In this document: positions 13,936 through 25,200 of the stretch, piece by piece
Layout of the letters: every line of letters begins with the position of its first letter
How positions within the stretch are numbered: the stretch's first letter is position 1
DNA from: Nemertoderma westbladi
Taxonomy: Eukaryota > Xenacoelomorpha > Nemertodermatida > Nemertodermatidae
Assembly: GCA_032718475.1 (NCBI GenBank)
Contig: JAUCBJ010007614.1
Coordinates: 1-64,000 of the forward strand
Direction: 5' to 3'
DNA: 64,000 nt
Translations under genes and position numbers: made by a program
Notes under the pieces: generated by a model
Databases searched by the model: none
Told to the model about the DNA's origin: nothing
The model's input: only the letters and a program-made list of their open reading frames with translations

Positions 13936-14107
13936 CATACGACGGGTCACACGAATACATTGAATGCCTTATTTGATCCAGGAAGTGAAAGGACATTCAT
14001 TACACAAGAATTTGTTAACGAGCATAATTTAAGGCCAATAGGACAAGAAAGAATGTCCGTTCAAGGATTTGGTGGAGACAAGAAGGTTGCGCTAATCACC
14101 AGATATT
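13936..14107 (+). pseudogene. retropepsin (DUF1758-like) relic of a BEL/Pao or Ty3-type element
   Basis: An open stretch of about 57 codons encodes NALFDPGSERTFITQ and continues NEHNLRPIGQERMSVQGFGG. This matches the active-site region of the aspartic protease of BEL/Pao elements, normally ALLDSGS...FI. The catalytic D-S/T-G reads D-P-G here, which should inactivate it. A stop precedes the stretch, and no Gag or RT flanks it. It is a different family from the Gag-protease element at 17.7 kb, whose site is LLDSGST. Confidence 0.6.
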
Positions 14108-14264
14108 CAAAGTAAACTTGCTATTATGTGCTCGTGTTCAACTACTTAGTGTAATTACACCAAATAAATCCTAATATCAATTAATCAATCACTCAATATC
14201 AATCAATCAACCAATAACTCCCTAGTTGAAAGTATCACGAATATATGTGAGTTTTGCCTTGACA

Positions 14265-14347
14265 TGACAACATGTTAACAAACCCACTAACCCACATATA
14301 CACCCCACGTGTATATGTGGGTTAGTGGGTTTGTTAACATGTTGTCA
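14265..14347. repeat. perfect hairpin, 39-bp stem
   Basis: The arm 14265-14303 (starts TGACAACATGTTAACAAACC) is exactly complementary to 14309-14347, with a 5-base loop CCCAC. The left flank GACA and right flank AGTTG do not continue the pairing. A stem this long without mismatch suggests a young snap-back MITE, or a hairpin RNA gene if transcribed. No target duplication was recognised. Confidence 0.9.
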
Positions 14348-14989
14348 AGTTGTCTTTTGTACTTCTGAATAATATATTATCTCCTATAATTAAAATTGTT
14401 TACGTTGGTCAATTAGTTATCTTAAAAAAGGTATACATTTATGTCATAATTGTAATTGTGTTGTAGTTGTGTTTCGGTGGCTGAATTAATGGGTGTATCT
14501 TCTGTCTCAGCCTCCAACACCAAAATGTACATAACTTATTTTAAGATACATTGGTTTTTTTCTGTAATCCAACTTTAATTCAAACAGCTAAACTTTTAAA
14601 CAGCTAATAAACCTTGCGTATTTTGTGAAAATGATTGTTAATATTTATAATCCATACATATGGAACAACTGAGATACGAGTTAAAATTAAATTAAAACAA
14701 TAATGTGACCATATAATTAGATAGAATGTCATTAGTTCCGTAACTTATGTACAAAAAAGGATACTCCGTAAATGATTAAAATTTGACGTATTAACTGCGC
14801 ATTTGGGGTCGATCAGTGGTCATCAGCCAGATTGCTGTTCGTAGGCGGGATCTGCAAAGGGGGATAACCTGGCATTCCAGGTAATGTTGTTTGGTGGTTG
14901 CTGAGCAACCACACATCCAGCATTCACAGCAATCAGCTGGCCTCCAACAACTGGGATTGGTGCAGATGCGGTGGTGGTATCCATTTGAT
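14348..14989. other. spacer without recognised genes
   Basis: AT-rich sequence. From about 14810 it becomes more GC-rich and may be the 3' untranslated end of the minus-strand LINE that follows, but no motif confirms this. Confidence 0.35.
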
Positions 14990-15572
14990 ATCAGCTGTGC
15001 GGCATAGCGGCGGGTCCTGTAACGTCTATGTCGGACGCGTCTGGATGGTCAATGACGTGGAGGATTGCAGTAGACGAGGCAAACTTGCTGATTCCGCACC
15101 ATAACTTCCAGTAGAACGCTCGCACCCGTTGCACGTGGTCCAGTTGTGTAATGTCGCTACTCGTGAAAATACTGCACCCGTATGTTGTCGATGGTCGATT
15201 GATTGCCATAAACGTTGTGCCGATTGTTGGGATACTATACGAAGATTAACTTTCGTAGCGATTAATACACAACTTGATATGCCTTTAGAATACATTTGAC
15301 CGTAATGCCCGCTAGCCCCATTTTTGGTTGATAGGATTACTCCTAAGTATTGAAAACAGTTCTGGAATTCCAATACTTGCCCGTTGTATTCCAGAACATC
15401 AGTGCGTGCCAATCTTCCTCCATGGCGACACTTATCGGCTTTAGTCTTTGTGATATTGACTTCGAGTTTGTTAAGTTTACAATAATCAGCGAGTTTATTC
15501 AAACTAGATTGCACGTCTGCGATCGAGTCTCCGACAATTACTAGGTCGTTGGCGTACTTTTGTGAAAATGAA
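14990..15572 (-). mobile_element. non-LTR reverse transcriptase fragment (second LINE family)
   Basis: Minus-strand reading begins at about 15572 with KYANDLVIVGDS, a variant of the catalytic YADD box (YAND). NKLEVNITKTK and LEYNGQVLEFQNCFQYLGV follow, the usual thumb-side order of LINE RTs. A frameshift near 15230 moves the C-terminal part into another frame (GCSIFTSSDITQLDHVQRVRA). No endonuclease, RT fingers or 3' tail were found. The change of the second catalytic position from D to N and the frameshift mark it as dead. The clade is uncertain (Jockey/I/R1 superfamily-like). Confidence 0.7.
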
Positions 15573-15810
15573 AAGTTCAAAAGAGTTATTTAAAGAGTGC
15601 GGCTACCGTTTCCATTGGCAAATAAACAATGCAGGCGCAGGAATCTTTTGCTGGTTTCCGTCAACCCCAGGATGCACCACTTCCACCACAGCAATTGTTT
15701 TCTTGGACAAAGTGACACCGCTGGTTGGATGGACTAACTGGCACTCAGATGGGAACTTGTTGTGTCCTGGTTGGCAAACCAAACCAAATGGTACTCTTCG
15801 AAAGTAAGTT
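15568..15810 (+). other. exon-like open frame of unknown identity
   Basis: An ATG at 15568 opens about 79 codons ending at a TAA in AAAGTAAGTT, which also matches a 5' splice donor. The predicted peptide has normal amino-acid composition with several W, C and G residues (phrases GYRFHWQINNAGAG and VGWTNWHSDGN). I do not recognise a family. It could be an internal piece of an unrelated mobile element, a host exon, or chance. Confidence 0.15.
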
Positions 15811-16799
15811 ATATTTCAGTATTATTTTAATTTGGTGATTGTAAATTCACAAAGGAGGGTAGACTGACAGAATGGTTTTCAATGTCTGTAGTTGTTTCTT
15901 CCTATTATTGCCCCTGATATAATGCCATATAACCAGCTGTCACTCATCCTGCACCTCCATTGTTTATTTTCCAAAAGTAGGTTCGCTGCACTCTTGCATT
16001 AGATTGGGTGTCTTTATATCCCAGGGGGCTTTATAACCCTGGGGTCTTTTGTCTTTATATCCCAGGGGTCTTATTATTATATCCAACTTGTAGACTAAAA
16101 ATGGGTCTTTATATCTCATGGGACTTATCCAACTACTTCACGAAATCGATAGAATTAAATTTACTTTCATCAAGCATCTCATGGCTACCCTGGCTATAAA
16201 GTTAATTAATGAAATCACTTTTATAGAATACATTATTTGATGTAATCCCAACATTTGTAATCCTGACGTCATCACATCGTACCGGGAATTCCGCCATGAC
16301 CGTCTTTCAAACTTCGATCAATTAGGATATACCCGTGACATGGCTTTCTCCTCGACAACTTGGCAAGGTCCGGCTCAGCAGAAGTACCACCACATCGTGA
16401 CCAGGTGGTACCGCACACGGTTTCCACCACAAACTCTGCTCAGACATCACTCCCTTCCACGACTTGTCACAGAACTACATCAGCGAGTTCTGCAACGGCT
16501 GCGCCGCTGATCATTATCACTGCCTCCAGTGCGCACTGCCTCCAGTGCGACAAATATCCACGCCTTTCGGAGTTGGCTTAAACTTTTAATTAAACCATCA
16601 AACACATTATTTTATCATAATACATCACACGAATTCACTTTTAGTGCAGTGAATTTTAAACATTTTTAATTTAAAATTTTAGAGTTAATTGTATTTTATT
16701 TATTAATCAAGCACATTAAGTAAAAACCGTACCGGTATGTATGTCAGTGCCAAAGTATATAAAAAACTAAAAAGCAACAAGACCTAGACATTGCATGCA
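15811..16799. other. spacer with short GGGTCTTTATATCCCAG repeats
   Basis: Between 16003 and 16115 a phrase close to GTCTTTATATCCCAGGGG occurs about three times with decay. A GC-richer stretch at 16260-16580 has an open frame of low-complexity Thr/Ser/Ala/Pro composition with no family signature. No gene is called. Confidence 0.4.
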
Positions 16800-17385
16800 A
16801 TCAGTGATCAGCTGACGGCAGCCAGCTGATCGGTAGGTTTCGCCCCGCAACTGAAGGCATTCTCAGGAGGCCAAGCCAGGAAATGTAGAGAGAGATTCCT
16901 GCAGGGGGACGGAACAGGTAACGAAATGAAGATATGTCTGTACTGTAACTAACCACTGGGAAGCAGCACCCTAAACTTGCGCCAGTCATGTTTCTGCTTG
17001 TTGATAACCGACCGGCTTGCGTGTTTGGATGTAATACATTTCAAGCTTTTGCAAGACTGGCCCGCAAAGGGTGTCTAGCAATTACAGTGAAATGTTTAAA
17101 CAATTCACGCCAGTCAGTCAGCCAACATGTATTGGGCTCGCCGCAGTGCGTCATGATGTGGTTGTGCACAGTCTTACCGTGTTCGCTCCCATCATTGGCT
17201 GTCCCATCCTGGTGCTGTCTAACGCGTTCAAACAAGTGTTGGATGGTGTGTCCAACATATTCCCCCTTACAAGAGGGACAAGAGAAAGAGTAAACGACGT
17301 TAGACGCAAGGATTTCCGGGATGGGGTGTTTGAGAGATGGGAGTGACTCGTGCAGTTTAGATGTTGTCGAACTGGCCATGTGCAA
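16800..17385 (-). pseudogene. Penelope-like element fragment with GIY-YIG endonuclease
   Basis: The minus-strand frame 17385-17041 encodes NVVYSFSCPSCKGEYVGHTI followed by LFERVRQHQ. This is the GIY...YIG core as used by Penelope-like elements: VVY and YVG, an intervening C-x2-C, and the downstream R and H. HGKTVHNHIMTHCGEP follows, matching the His/Cys-rich second half. Penelope ORFs carry this domain after the RT, and no RT is visible upstream here. The stretch 16985-16800 includes GTTGCGGGGCGAAAC on the minus strand, resembling the 3' untranslated end of such elements. The protein frame breaks at 17041, so this is a relic. It abuts the inverted-repeat-bounded Gag element within 20 bp. Confidence 0.7.
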
Positions 17386-17401
17386 GACCTGGGTATAAGA
17401 C

Positions 17402-17738
17402 TGTAAAAGCTTCTGTGGGATGTAACTGGCCCTTCGCCCCGCAACCCAGTTTTTCCCCCATACGCTAAAATACTCTGAAACCTACTGTAAAGGTTTTTCT
17501 GGGATATGACTGATTTGTTTTCTTTGCTAACCAGTTCCCCCCTCCAAGGCGTTGGAATCCTTTAGGAGGGATCTGAGCTGTTCGATTGGCCAGCCGGCTT
17601 GGGAAGGTTGCCCCAGTTACCCATAGCCCTGCGTTGAGTTAGTTCTGATTTCGACCAATCCCGAGCTACTGAACTGAAATTATCCTGTCTCACTGCTGAT
17701 TACATGTGTTGAACGGGATTCTTGGAAAATAAGAGAGC
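17402..17738 (+). repeat. 337-bp inverted repeat, left arm
   Basis: Reverse complement of 25310-25646; equal length and no mismatch seen. It overlaps the 3' end of the Gag-protease frame (17680-17738). From its outer end it contains two diverged copies of a 76-bp module (17402-17476 and 17486-17561), each with a GGGG-AACTGG core and a CTTTTACA-type end as read on the minus strand. Confidence 0.92.
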
Positions 17739-20700
17739 AATCGATAGTCTGCTCTTCCTCGAAGAGTTGGTAGGCGTCGTCGTTGTCTGAGGAGTATCGT
17801 ATTCCCTCAGTGAGTTCGTCAACCTCACTGCTCTCCTCTTCCCAATCCTTCACTTGAAGTATCCGGTCTTGTGGCAGTCTTTCTTCAAGGGTTCTACGGG
17901 AAGGGCCAGTGAAGTACCAACCTACTCGAGTTCTTACCGCATAAGGCTGTAATGGCTGCGGTTGAGCAGGCCGTTTCTCTAACGTTTCAAGCGCCTCGTG
18001 CGCGTTTTGGCCGATGAGGATTTGTACTCCAGGATAATCAGTTTGGAATCGAGGTATTCTTAAATGTTGGATGTTTTCGTCCTCGTCCCAGTCATAAGGT
18101 TCTACTTGAGTAGTAGCGAAGTTCTTTATTGCCACCATTTTTACTGACCTTATACTTTGTTCCCCTAATCTATCCTGTGGGGTGGACAATGAGCCGATAT
18201 AGTAATCTGCCGTTAGGGTAGATTTCCAAACCTGCATAATTCCGGACATATTTAACTTAGTTCGGAATTTGGGTTGTCCAGCAAAAATATCCTCGGCCAA
18301 TTCCTTGTCGATGAATGTTCCGGTGCTACCTGAGTCAAGGAGGGCGTTCACTATGTAACTTTTGTCGGGACCGTGAACTCTTACCTGGACTACCGGAAAT
18401 TCTCGTATTCCTATGTTGGATGTTGGAACTTTCCAAGATGGTTGCCTGTCCAAGGGGGTTGATGGAAACTCCGGGTCGTTGTCCTTTTCGTACGTAAGTG
18501 CTCGATACACCGCGGTGTTTATTAGATAACAGGATTCGTTGGCATCAGAGAATTCGTCTGTGTAGAATCCCTCCCACTCAGAACCTTGGTCTGTGTCGTT
18601 CACATCACTGAATTGGACGTGCAGTTCGGGCTCACTTACCTGACTCTGGTGATTTCGGTCAAGTTCACTATGTAGCAAGTTGTGATGTTTCGCACCGCAC
18701 TTTGCACACCTAATATCTGAGTAACAGGTCTGTCGTTGGTGTCCTGGTCTGAGGCAATTATAACATAACCGCTTATTCCACACGACTTCTCTCCTGTCTG
18801 CTAGGGATTTCTTTAAGAATTCAGCACACGCACTCAAGCGGTGGAGCCCGTCACACAGTGTACAGTTTAACTTGATGTTGCTCACCTTATTTTGGGTGAT
18901 GTTATGTACTTTGGTCTTTTCTTCGGGCTTTCTTACCTGAATTCTTTTGGGAGATTGAGGAGGGGTTTTGTTAAACTTATCTCTCCTATCATTGGTTCGA
19001 GGTTGGTATTTACTTACGTCTCTCGGGCTTTTGTTAACATAATAAGAGTGGTCGGTGTCCTTTCCGCTGTCTTCTTCTTGAGAAACTTGGCTCTCGCCTT
19101 CGTCAGTATAACATACTGGGGTTACTCTCCTTCTAGAAACTGGTTTCTCACTTACCTTGGTTTCCGATGTTTTTTCTCGAGATTGCTTGATTAGCTGTAG
19201 TTTAACCTCGCAGTCTAGGAATGACATGAGATCCGACATGAGAGGACTCCTTTGTTGTTGTTCCATCATATGCAACACCCTCTTGTCCCAACGTGTACAT
19301 ACTCCACCCTTTGGCAAAGTAGAGACTATGGCTCCGATAACCATGGAGCTCTGATATTCATGGGACTTACCTAACCAATCCAATTGTCGGCAGATTTCTT
19401 GAATCTCATCGGAAAACTCTATAATCTCGTTACTAAGGAACTTTCGAGGAGCTACCAGTTTTGCATACAAATACTTAGCGATATTATCTTTATTACCATA
19501 CCTGGTGTTTAATGTGTCCCAGACTTGTCTTAATCCATTTGGATGTCCAATAAACTTCAACGCCATTAACTTGGGAGGTCCTTCCAAACATTTGATGAGG
19601 AATCTCAGTTTCTCTCCGCTAGATAGTACAGAGTTCTGTATGCTATCTTCATAATATTCTTTAAAAGGTAACCATTTCATCTCATCACCGTTGAATTTGA
19701 CAATTTCTCCCACTTTGACCGCTTGGCGGGCTTCTGTTCTAGCCATCTGACGCGTAAAGCTTTCTTGGGCCATCGTGTTATTTAATATCGAATTATCGGT
19801 ATATAAATGTTTCAGATCATTATCAGGTCTATAGGGAATATCATTATTCACAGGTTTGTAGTCTCCCGTAATAGGGTTTACTATAGGAGTTTCTACTTCG
19901 CTAGCAGTATATATGCGTATAGGCGACACACCTTGCGCATGATGTACTTCAGACCTAACAGGTTGACTCAGGGTTATAGGGGGTGTTTCTACTTTGCTAG
20001 CAGTATATATGCGTGTAGGCGACACACCTCGCGCATGATACACTTCAGACCTAGCAGGTTGACACAGGGTTACAGGGGGTGTTGGTATTCCCCTTTGTAT
20101 ATTGACTAATTTGTCGCGCTCGAGGGCGATATTTTGCTGCACTTCTTGCAGCTCTATCCTACTATCTCTTACGGTTCCCTTGAGTTGGTAGACAGTCCCT
20201 TCTAAGTCCCGGATCTGTTGCGAGGAACAGTCCCGCTGTTCTCGCATTTGACCGAGCAAGAGACTCATCTCCCGCCGTCCCCTCTCAACCCACTCGACCG
20301 CCGAAGCGGGAGTCGCCAACGTTGTAGCGGGCCGTATCGGGGCGACGGGAGACAGATCTTGTATGTCTCTCTCGGTCTCCAGAACCGGGACTTGGGCTGC
20401 TCCACCAGGTGCCGTCAATTTAATAGTACTGTGTAAAGGGAATTTGGTAGTAGATTTGGGGAGTACAGGGGTCTCTCTCACCGAAGGGGTGTTTTCTAGA
20501 ACAGGCCTAATTATTTCCGGCTCATCTACTATAGTAGGGAGTCTGGTAATGGTAATAGTTTGGTCTGTGGGTTCTGTACTATCTACTGCTATGCTAGCTA
20601 GTTGTCTCTTAACAGCTGGAGGCAAATCAGGCAATTTCTGACGTGGAGACATTCTTTTACGCCTACTGAGACGAGATCTATTTCCTCCACCTTCAGGGTC

Positions 20701-22239
20701 GGTAGTGTCTCCTTCCTCCGATGATGTATACCCTTGGCGTTTCGAAGTAGATCGACTCAGTATCTTCATTCGACTTTCTGTGAGGCGTTTATCGATGTAA
20801 TCATGTGTCTCTTGCAGATTTGCCAACTCTAGTTGGGCGATCTCGTCAGAAGCTCTCTTTTCCGCTTCTGCCAATTTTCTTTCTGCCTCTGCCTCTGCCG
20901 TTGCCGCTGCTACTTTTCTTTCTGCCTCTGCCTCTGTCGCTGCTGCTGCTATCTTTCTTGCTGCCTCTGCTTCTGTCGCTGCTGCTGCTATCTTTCTTGC
21001 TGCCTCTGCTTCTGCAGCTGCTACTGCCTTTCGATCTTCTATTCGTTTTTTCTGGACTTGTGTTTCCTGGGCTCTAGCGATGCGTCTTTCCTCATCAAAT
21101 TTAGCTTGATCTTTAGCTAACATCTCAGCATCGAGTTCGTCCAATACACGCTTAGCCCCTACACTATTAGGTGTAAATCCATGCAACCGTCTTCTCAACT
21201 CCTCGTCTCCTATGAATCGCTGATAATCTGACAAATAGGTATCAATTGCATCTCTCTTTTGTGGTCCTTCTGGTGTCTCTTCGGTTTCCACTTGAGAAAG
21301 GAGGGCATCAGTTGATTCATCGTAGGATGGTTGCTCTGTCAGCCGGGTTTTCCACTGGGCTGTCTCTTTAACTTCGCGTTCTATTCGCTGGAACCAAGTT
21401 TTGACAGCGACTTGCAGAGAAGTGTCCTGCTTTCTTTTCGACGTTTCCTCAAAGGCCGATAGGATCAGTCTAATACGTAAGGTACTTGCACGTACTTGAT
21501 AACGCAGCTCTTCCTGTTCTTGAGGTCCTAGGGTTTGTCTAAACAGCTGTTCCTGCTTCTGTAAGGAGTTGAAAAATCCCCGCACATATCCTGCTGCGGA
21601 CCTCTTCCAAACAGCTGGATCCATAGTATCTTTAGCCACCCCCATCTTGTGTATATCTTCCCAAGTCACTTCTGACAAATCGAGCGGTAATCCTATTCCA
21701 GGATTATTCCAATTTGACTCGACGACAGACATCAATTCTTCCCTTGCGTATCCCCAATAACTATCTTGGGTCGATTTCTTGTTTCTCGCCCAATCTTTTA
21801 GGTGTTCCTCCACCGCGATCAAGACCGCAGCCATCTTCGCAGTCGGTAGAGTGAGAAGGGGATCAAGGTAAGAGGGATCCAATGTCTCCACTTTGCGTTC
21901 GGGGGTCAGCTCTACAGTATCAGAATTACTGGAGCTGTCAGATCGCTGGGAAATAGGTTCTGGACCAGGAGGTTGCTGTGATGGGCCAGCTTCTTCTCGG
22001 TTCCGTTTGACCTGGGCCCGAGTGCCTATAATAGACCTATGGTGTGTTGACTTGGGATCTAATTCTACTACTAGAGGGGTAACTTTCCTTTCAGTAGGAG
22101 GTGAGCTGGGCTCTGTCTGAGTCCTATCAGTCTTATCACTCCTATCTGAGTCACAAATGGTAGTGTCTGGTGGACTGTCCGACAGGTTCTGTGTAATGTC
22201 TGATGGACTGTCCGACAGGTTCTGTTGTGTGTCAGACAT
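17680..22239 (-). CDS. BEL/Pao-type Gag-protease polyprotein, 1519 aa
   Basis: Intact frame from an ATG at 22239 to a TGA at 17680. In order it has a disordered N-terminus, an Ala/Glu-rich coiled coil (about residues 375-485, repeated AEAERK units), a doubled motif around residues 730-790 (SPTRIYTAS / SPIRIYTAS), a DUF1759-like Gag core (about 846-1020, FNGDEMKWLPFKEYY), three zinc knuckles (about 1125-1190; CTLCDGLHRLSAC, CYNCLRPGHQRQTC and a CAKCGAKHH form), and a DUF1758-like retropepsin with active site LLDSGST near residue 1298. VGWYFTGPS, which in BEL elements links protease to RT, lies near the end, but a stop comes about 80 residues later with no RT. It should assemble particles and self-process but cannot copy itself without a partner. 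Its length and openness suggest recent activity or selection. Confidence 0.88.
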   Translation of the reverse strand: MSDTQQNLSDSPSDITQNLSDSPPDTTICDSDRSDKTDRTQTEPSSPPTERKVTPLVVELDPKSTHHRSIIGTRAQVKRNREEAGPSQQPPGPEPISQRSDSSSNSDTVELTPERKVETLDPSYLDPLLTLPTAKMAAVLIAVEEHLKDWARNKKSTQDSYWGYAREELMSVVESNWNNPGIGLPLDLSEVTWEDIHKMGVAKDTMDPAVWKRSAAGYVRGFFNSLQKQEQLFRQTLGPQEQEELRYQVRASTLRIRLILSAFEETSKRKQDTSLQVAVKTWFQRIEREVKETAQWKTRLTEQPSYDESTDALLSQVETEETPEGPQKRDAIDTYLSDYQRFIGDEELRRRLHGFTPNSVGAKRVLDELDAEMLAKDQAKFDEERRIARAQETQVQKKRIEDRKAVAAAEAEAARKIAAAATEAEAARKIAAAATEAEAERKVAAATAEAEAERKLAEAEKRASDEIAQLELANLQETHDYIDKRLTESRMKILSRSTSKRQGYTSSEEGDTTDPEGGGNRSRLSRRKRMSPRQKLPDLPPAVKRQLASIAVDSTEPTDQTITITRLPTIVDEPEIIRPVLENTPSVRETPVLPKSTTKFPLHSTIKLTAPGGAAQVPVLETERDIQDLSPVAPIRPATTLATPASAVEWVERGRREMSLLLGQMREQRDCSSQQIRDLEGTVYQLKGTVRDSRIELQEVQQNIALERDKLVNIQRGIPTPPVTLCQPARSEVYHARGVSPTRIYTASKVETPPITLSQPVRSEVHHAQGVSPIRIYTASEVETPIVNPITGDYKPVNNDIPYRPDNDLKHLYTDNSILNNTMAQESFTRQMARTEARQAVKVGEIVKFNGDEMKWLPFKEYYEDSIQNSVLSSGEKLRFLIKCLEGPPKLMALKFIGHPNGLRQVWDTLNTRYGNKDNIAKYLYAKLVAPRKFLSNEIIEFSDEIQEICRQLDWLGKSHEYQSSMVIGAIVSTLPKGGVCTRWDKRVLHMMEQQQRSPLMSDLMSFLDCEVKLQLIKQSREKTSETKVSEKPVSRRRVTPVCYTDEGESQVSQEEDSGKDTDHSYYVNKSPRDVSKYQPRTNDRRDKFNKTPPQSPKRIQVRKPEEKTKVHNITQNKVSNIKLNCTLCDGLHRLSACAEFLKKSLADRREVVWNKRLCYNCLRPGHQRQTCYSDIRCAKCGAKHHNLLHSELDRNHQSQVSEPELHVQFSDVNDTDQGSEWEGFYTDEFSDANESCYLINTAVYRALTYEKDNDPEFPSTPLDRQPSWKVPTSNIGIREFPVVQVRVHGPDKSYIVNALLDSGSTGTFIDKELAEDIFAGQPKFRTKLNMSGIMQVWKSTLTADYYIGSLSTPQDRLGEQSIRSVKMVAIKNFATTQVEPYDWDEDENIQHLRIPRFQTDYPGVQILIGQNAHEALETLEKRPAQPQPLQPYAVRTRVGWYFTGPSRRTLEERLPQDRILQVKDWEEESSEVDELTEGIRYSSDNDDAYQLFEEEQTIDCSLIFQESRSTHVISSETG

Positions 22240-25200
22240 ATTTTAGTTGTACAGTTGAATGTCTACTGCTATAATCACAGTTAAAGCAAGTCTAGTAATT
22301 CAGTAAGACTGTTGGCCTAGTACAGGTAATTAATTGCAATATATTAGAATACCGGTATACACTTATAGTATATATAAGTATAACAGACTAGGTTTGTCAC
22401 AGAGTACCGGTATATAATTTTAGCACAAATATATATAAATATATAATAGGCCTATCGTAAATACCGGTATACAGCTGACACTTATAGTATATATAAGTAT
22501 AACTATTACTAGAATTAATTAAAGAATACCGGTATGATTTCAGTTCAAATTTATAGAAATAAATATAATAAACCTATTAGAGATACCGGTATATCAATTA
22601 TTTAGGATAATTGAATTTCTGAAATTATAAGTTACTTAGTTACTTGAGTTTACTTTGTTACCGTTATGCAAGCAGTAGTCCAACTGATATTGTGACCTAC
22701 TTGTTGTATGGCAGGCCTACTGATTTATAAATCTTTGGAGTTGATTTATAATATATATATACCCTGATAAGGGATTTCGTTACAAGATTGAAATAGGTGT
22801 TACTATTTCCGGCAAAATACCACTACACAGAAGCTAAGCGCTTTCAGTGAAGTACTACTTATGGGACACTAAACAGAATAATTCTACTGGCCTACGTTAC
22901 TTATTTACTAGTTACTTACTATTGGTGAGATTACAATCTCTAATAAACACACAAAACGTTACGTACAGAAATTTTTTAGGGCAATTTTACAGGGAAACTA
23001 CTAACCAGTCTAACAAAGGGTTAGAACCTTCTGGCTATTACAACGAACAGGATACTACGGTATTTGAAAATAATAAGTAGAAGTAAATACTGCGTTGTCT
23101 AGATAGGAAAGTACCACCGCCTGACGACCTACAGCCGTATCGCTATAGGTGCAACGTTATGTATCTACGGAGTGTTCCTACCTAGAAGTTAATTACCGCC
23201 GTCTACCAGAACGAGCGTGCCTATTAACCACTTTACAACACAATAATGCCTACACTAATTACTTTCGGAAAGCACTGTACACTAAACCCTAAATTAGGTA
23301 CAGGTACTTGTAAAAACAGATAACCAGTAGTTAAATATACTTGAACAGTTAAAAGAACCACAGCATCTGCTGGAGTGACCGGGGCACTGAGTCACCAGTC
23401 TTTACCTACGCCAAGCAGCCCGTGTAGTACTGGGGTTAATTTAACTATAACGGTATGTATAACAAACACAATTACTGTAGGAATAAACTTGGGGACATGA
23501 ATGTTGCGAGTAATCGCATAAACTCTGAATAATAAATATTACGCTACCCGTACAGAATACTCAAATAAAATACAAACCGGATGCTGACAAACTACTATTA
23601 AGCCTAAATAAACTACAGGATGTGCAGATTCCGAAACTTGTTAGTGAGTATGCGTGCTAATAAGGTAGCGCGGCTTATTCTTTATGGGGGTTGACCTTAC
23701 AACTTACGAGTTGCCCCAACTTACTAACTGGCACCTATCAGACTCTCTACACACGCGGCAATCTCTTCAGACCCAACAACAGCTAGGCAACAATCCAGCC
23801 TACAAAATATCTAAATAATACTATTACGGTATCTGAACGGACTATACAGACAGTACAGTATAAACGCTGACGGACTACTATCAAGCCTAAATAACCACAG
23901 TATATGCAGATTCCGAAACTTGTTAGTGAGTATGCGTGCTAATAAGGTAGCGCGGCTTATTCTTTATGGGGGTTGACCTTACAACTTACGAGTTGCCCCA
24001 ACTTACTAACTGGCACCTATCAGACCCTCTACACACGCCGTAATCTTCAAGCCTAACAACAGTCAGACAACAGTCTAGCCTACAATGATCTGAACAATCT
24101 GAGCAGACTTACACGTCTTCTACTCAATACTAACTTACACGTGAATAAAATCGACAGAAATAAGTAAACTGTACAGAAGAATGAGGGGTGATCAATCCCT
24201 AATCCCCTAGCAGCCTACAATATACACTATATCACAATCGAAATAATACTAATGCACTTGTACAGCAGTACCGGTTATGACAGTTAGGCCTACGGACCTA
24301 CGGTAATAGTACCGGTTATGACAGTTGGGCCTACTGACCTACTGGTACCGGTTCTGATGTACCGGTACTTTTCAATCTTATTGCTTACCGCAAATAAGAT
24401 CGATAGCTATTATTGTACGCGCTTTTATAGACCTTCAGCAGTTTAACCTGCCGAAATTTATATGTCTTTATTGATAATCTGCCTTTTGTAAGATGATAAG
24501 ATTTAATACAAAACAAACCAAAAACATTAGCCGAAGCCAGTCCATGCGCGTCCAAATGACCCGTTTATAACACCGGGAGACTGGATTCGTGGGCTTAAAT
24601 TTATTTGCGGTCAAGCCTACTGTATTATTCGATTGATCATTAATATATAATCTCTTACAAATATTATTCACTTTCGGGAAATATTAGCAGTTCCCTTTAG
24701 GACGTGGCGCTCTACCTATGTAAACAGAGTTATGACTGATACTACACACAACGATATGGCTTAAATTTCAAGCATAGGGCGCATTCTTTAGGAATGCTTT
24801 ATTATCAGACCAAATCACTTTACAATCACGCACGCTACCGGTAACGCACAACACTGCTCACTGATATGCCGACAGTTACTGACTTTGATCAGGTATAAAG
24901 AGATATGCACTGGACTCAGGTAGTGTCTGTCAAACAACATTAGATTCACTACAAACACAATAATAAAGTCGCAATTGTTGTACATAACCCTTCTCTCTAA
25001 CCTGTAGTGTATCAAGGATATTGGGAAAATGCGGGTTGATTATTGATATTCTTCAACTAATAACATCCAATTATACTGATACAAAATTACAAACAGTAAA
25101 AGCAGTATGACGGTAGGTTAAGATACAATTAGATTGCAAGTGATGAGATCAATCAATTAAATGATAAGATGAGATAATAGCTATGCTTTCTATAATTTAG

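Noticed and set aside
15350-15544. Plus-strand 64-codon frame
   Set aside because: Antisense of the LINE RT fragment.
20805-21120. Leu/Cys-rich plus-strand frames
   Set aside because: Antisense shadow of the Ala/Glu coiled coil of Gag.
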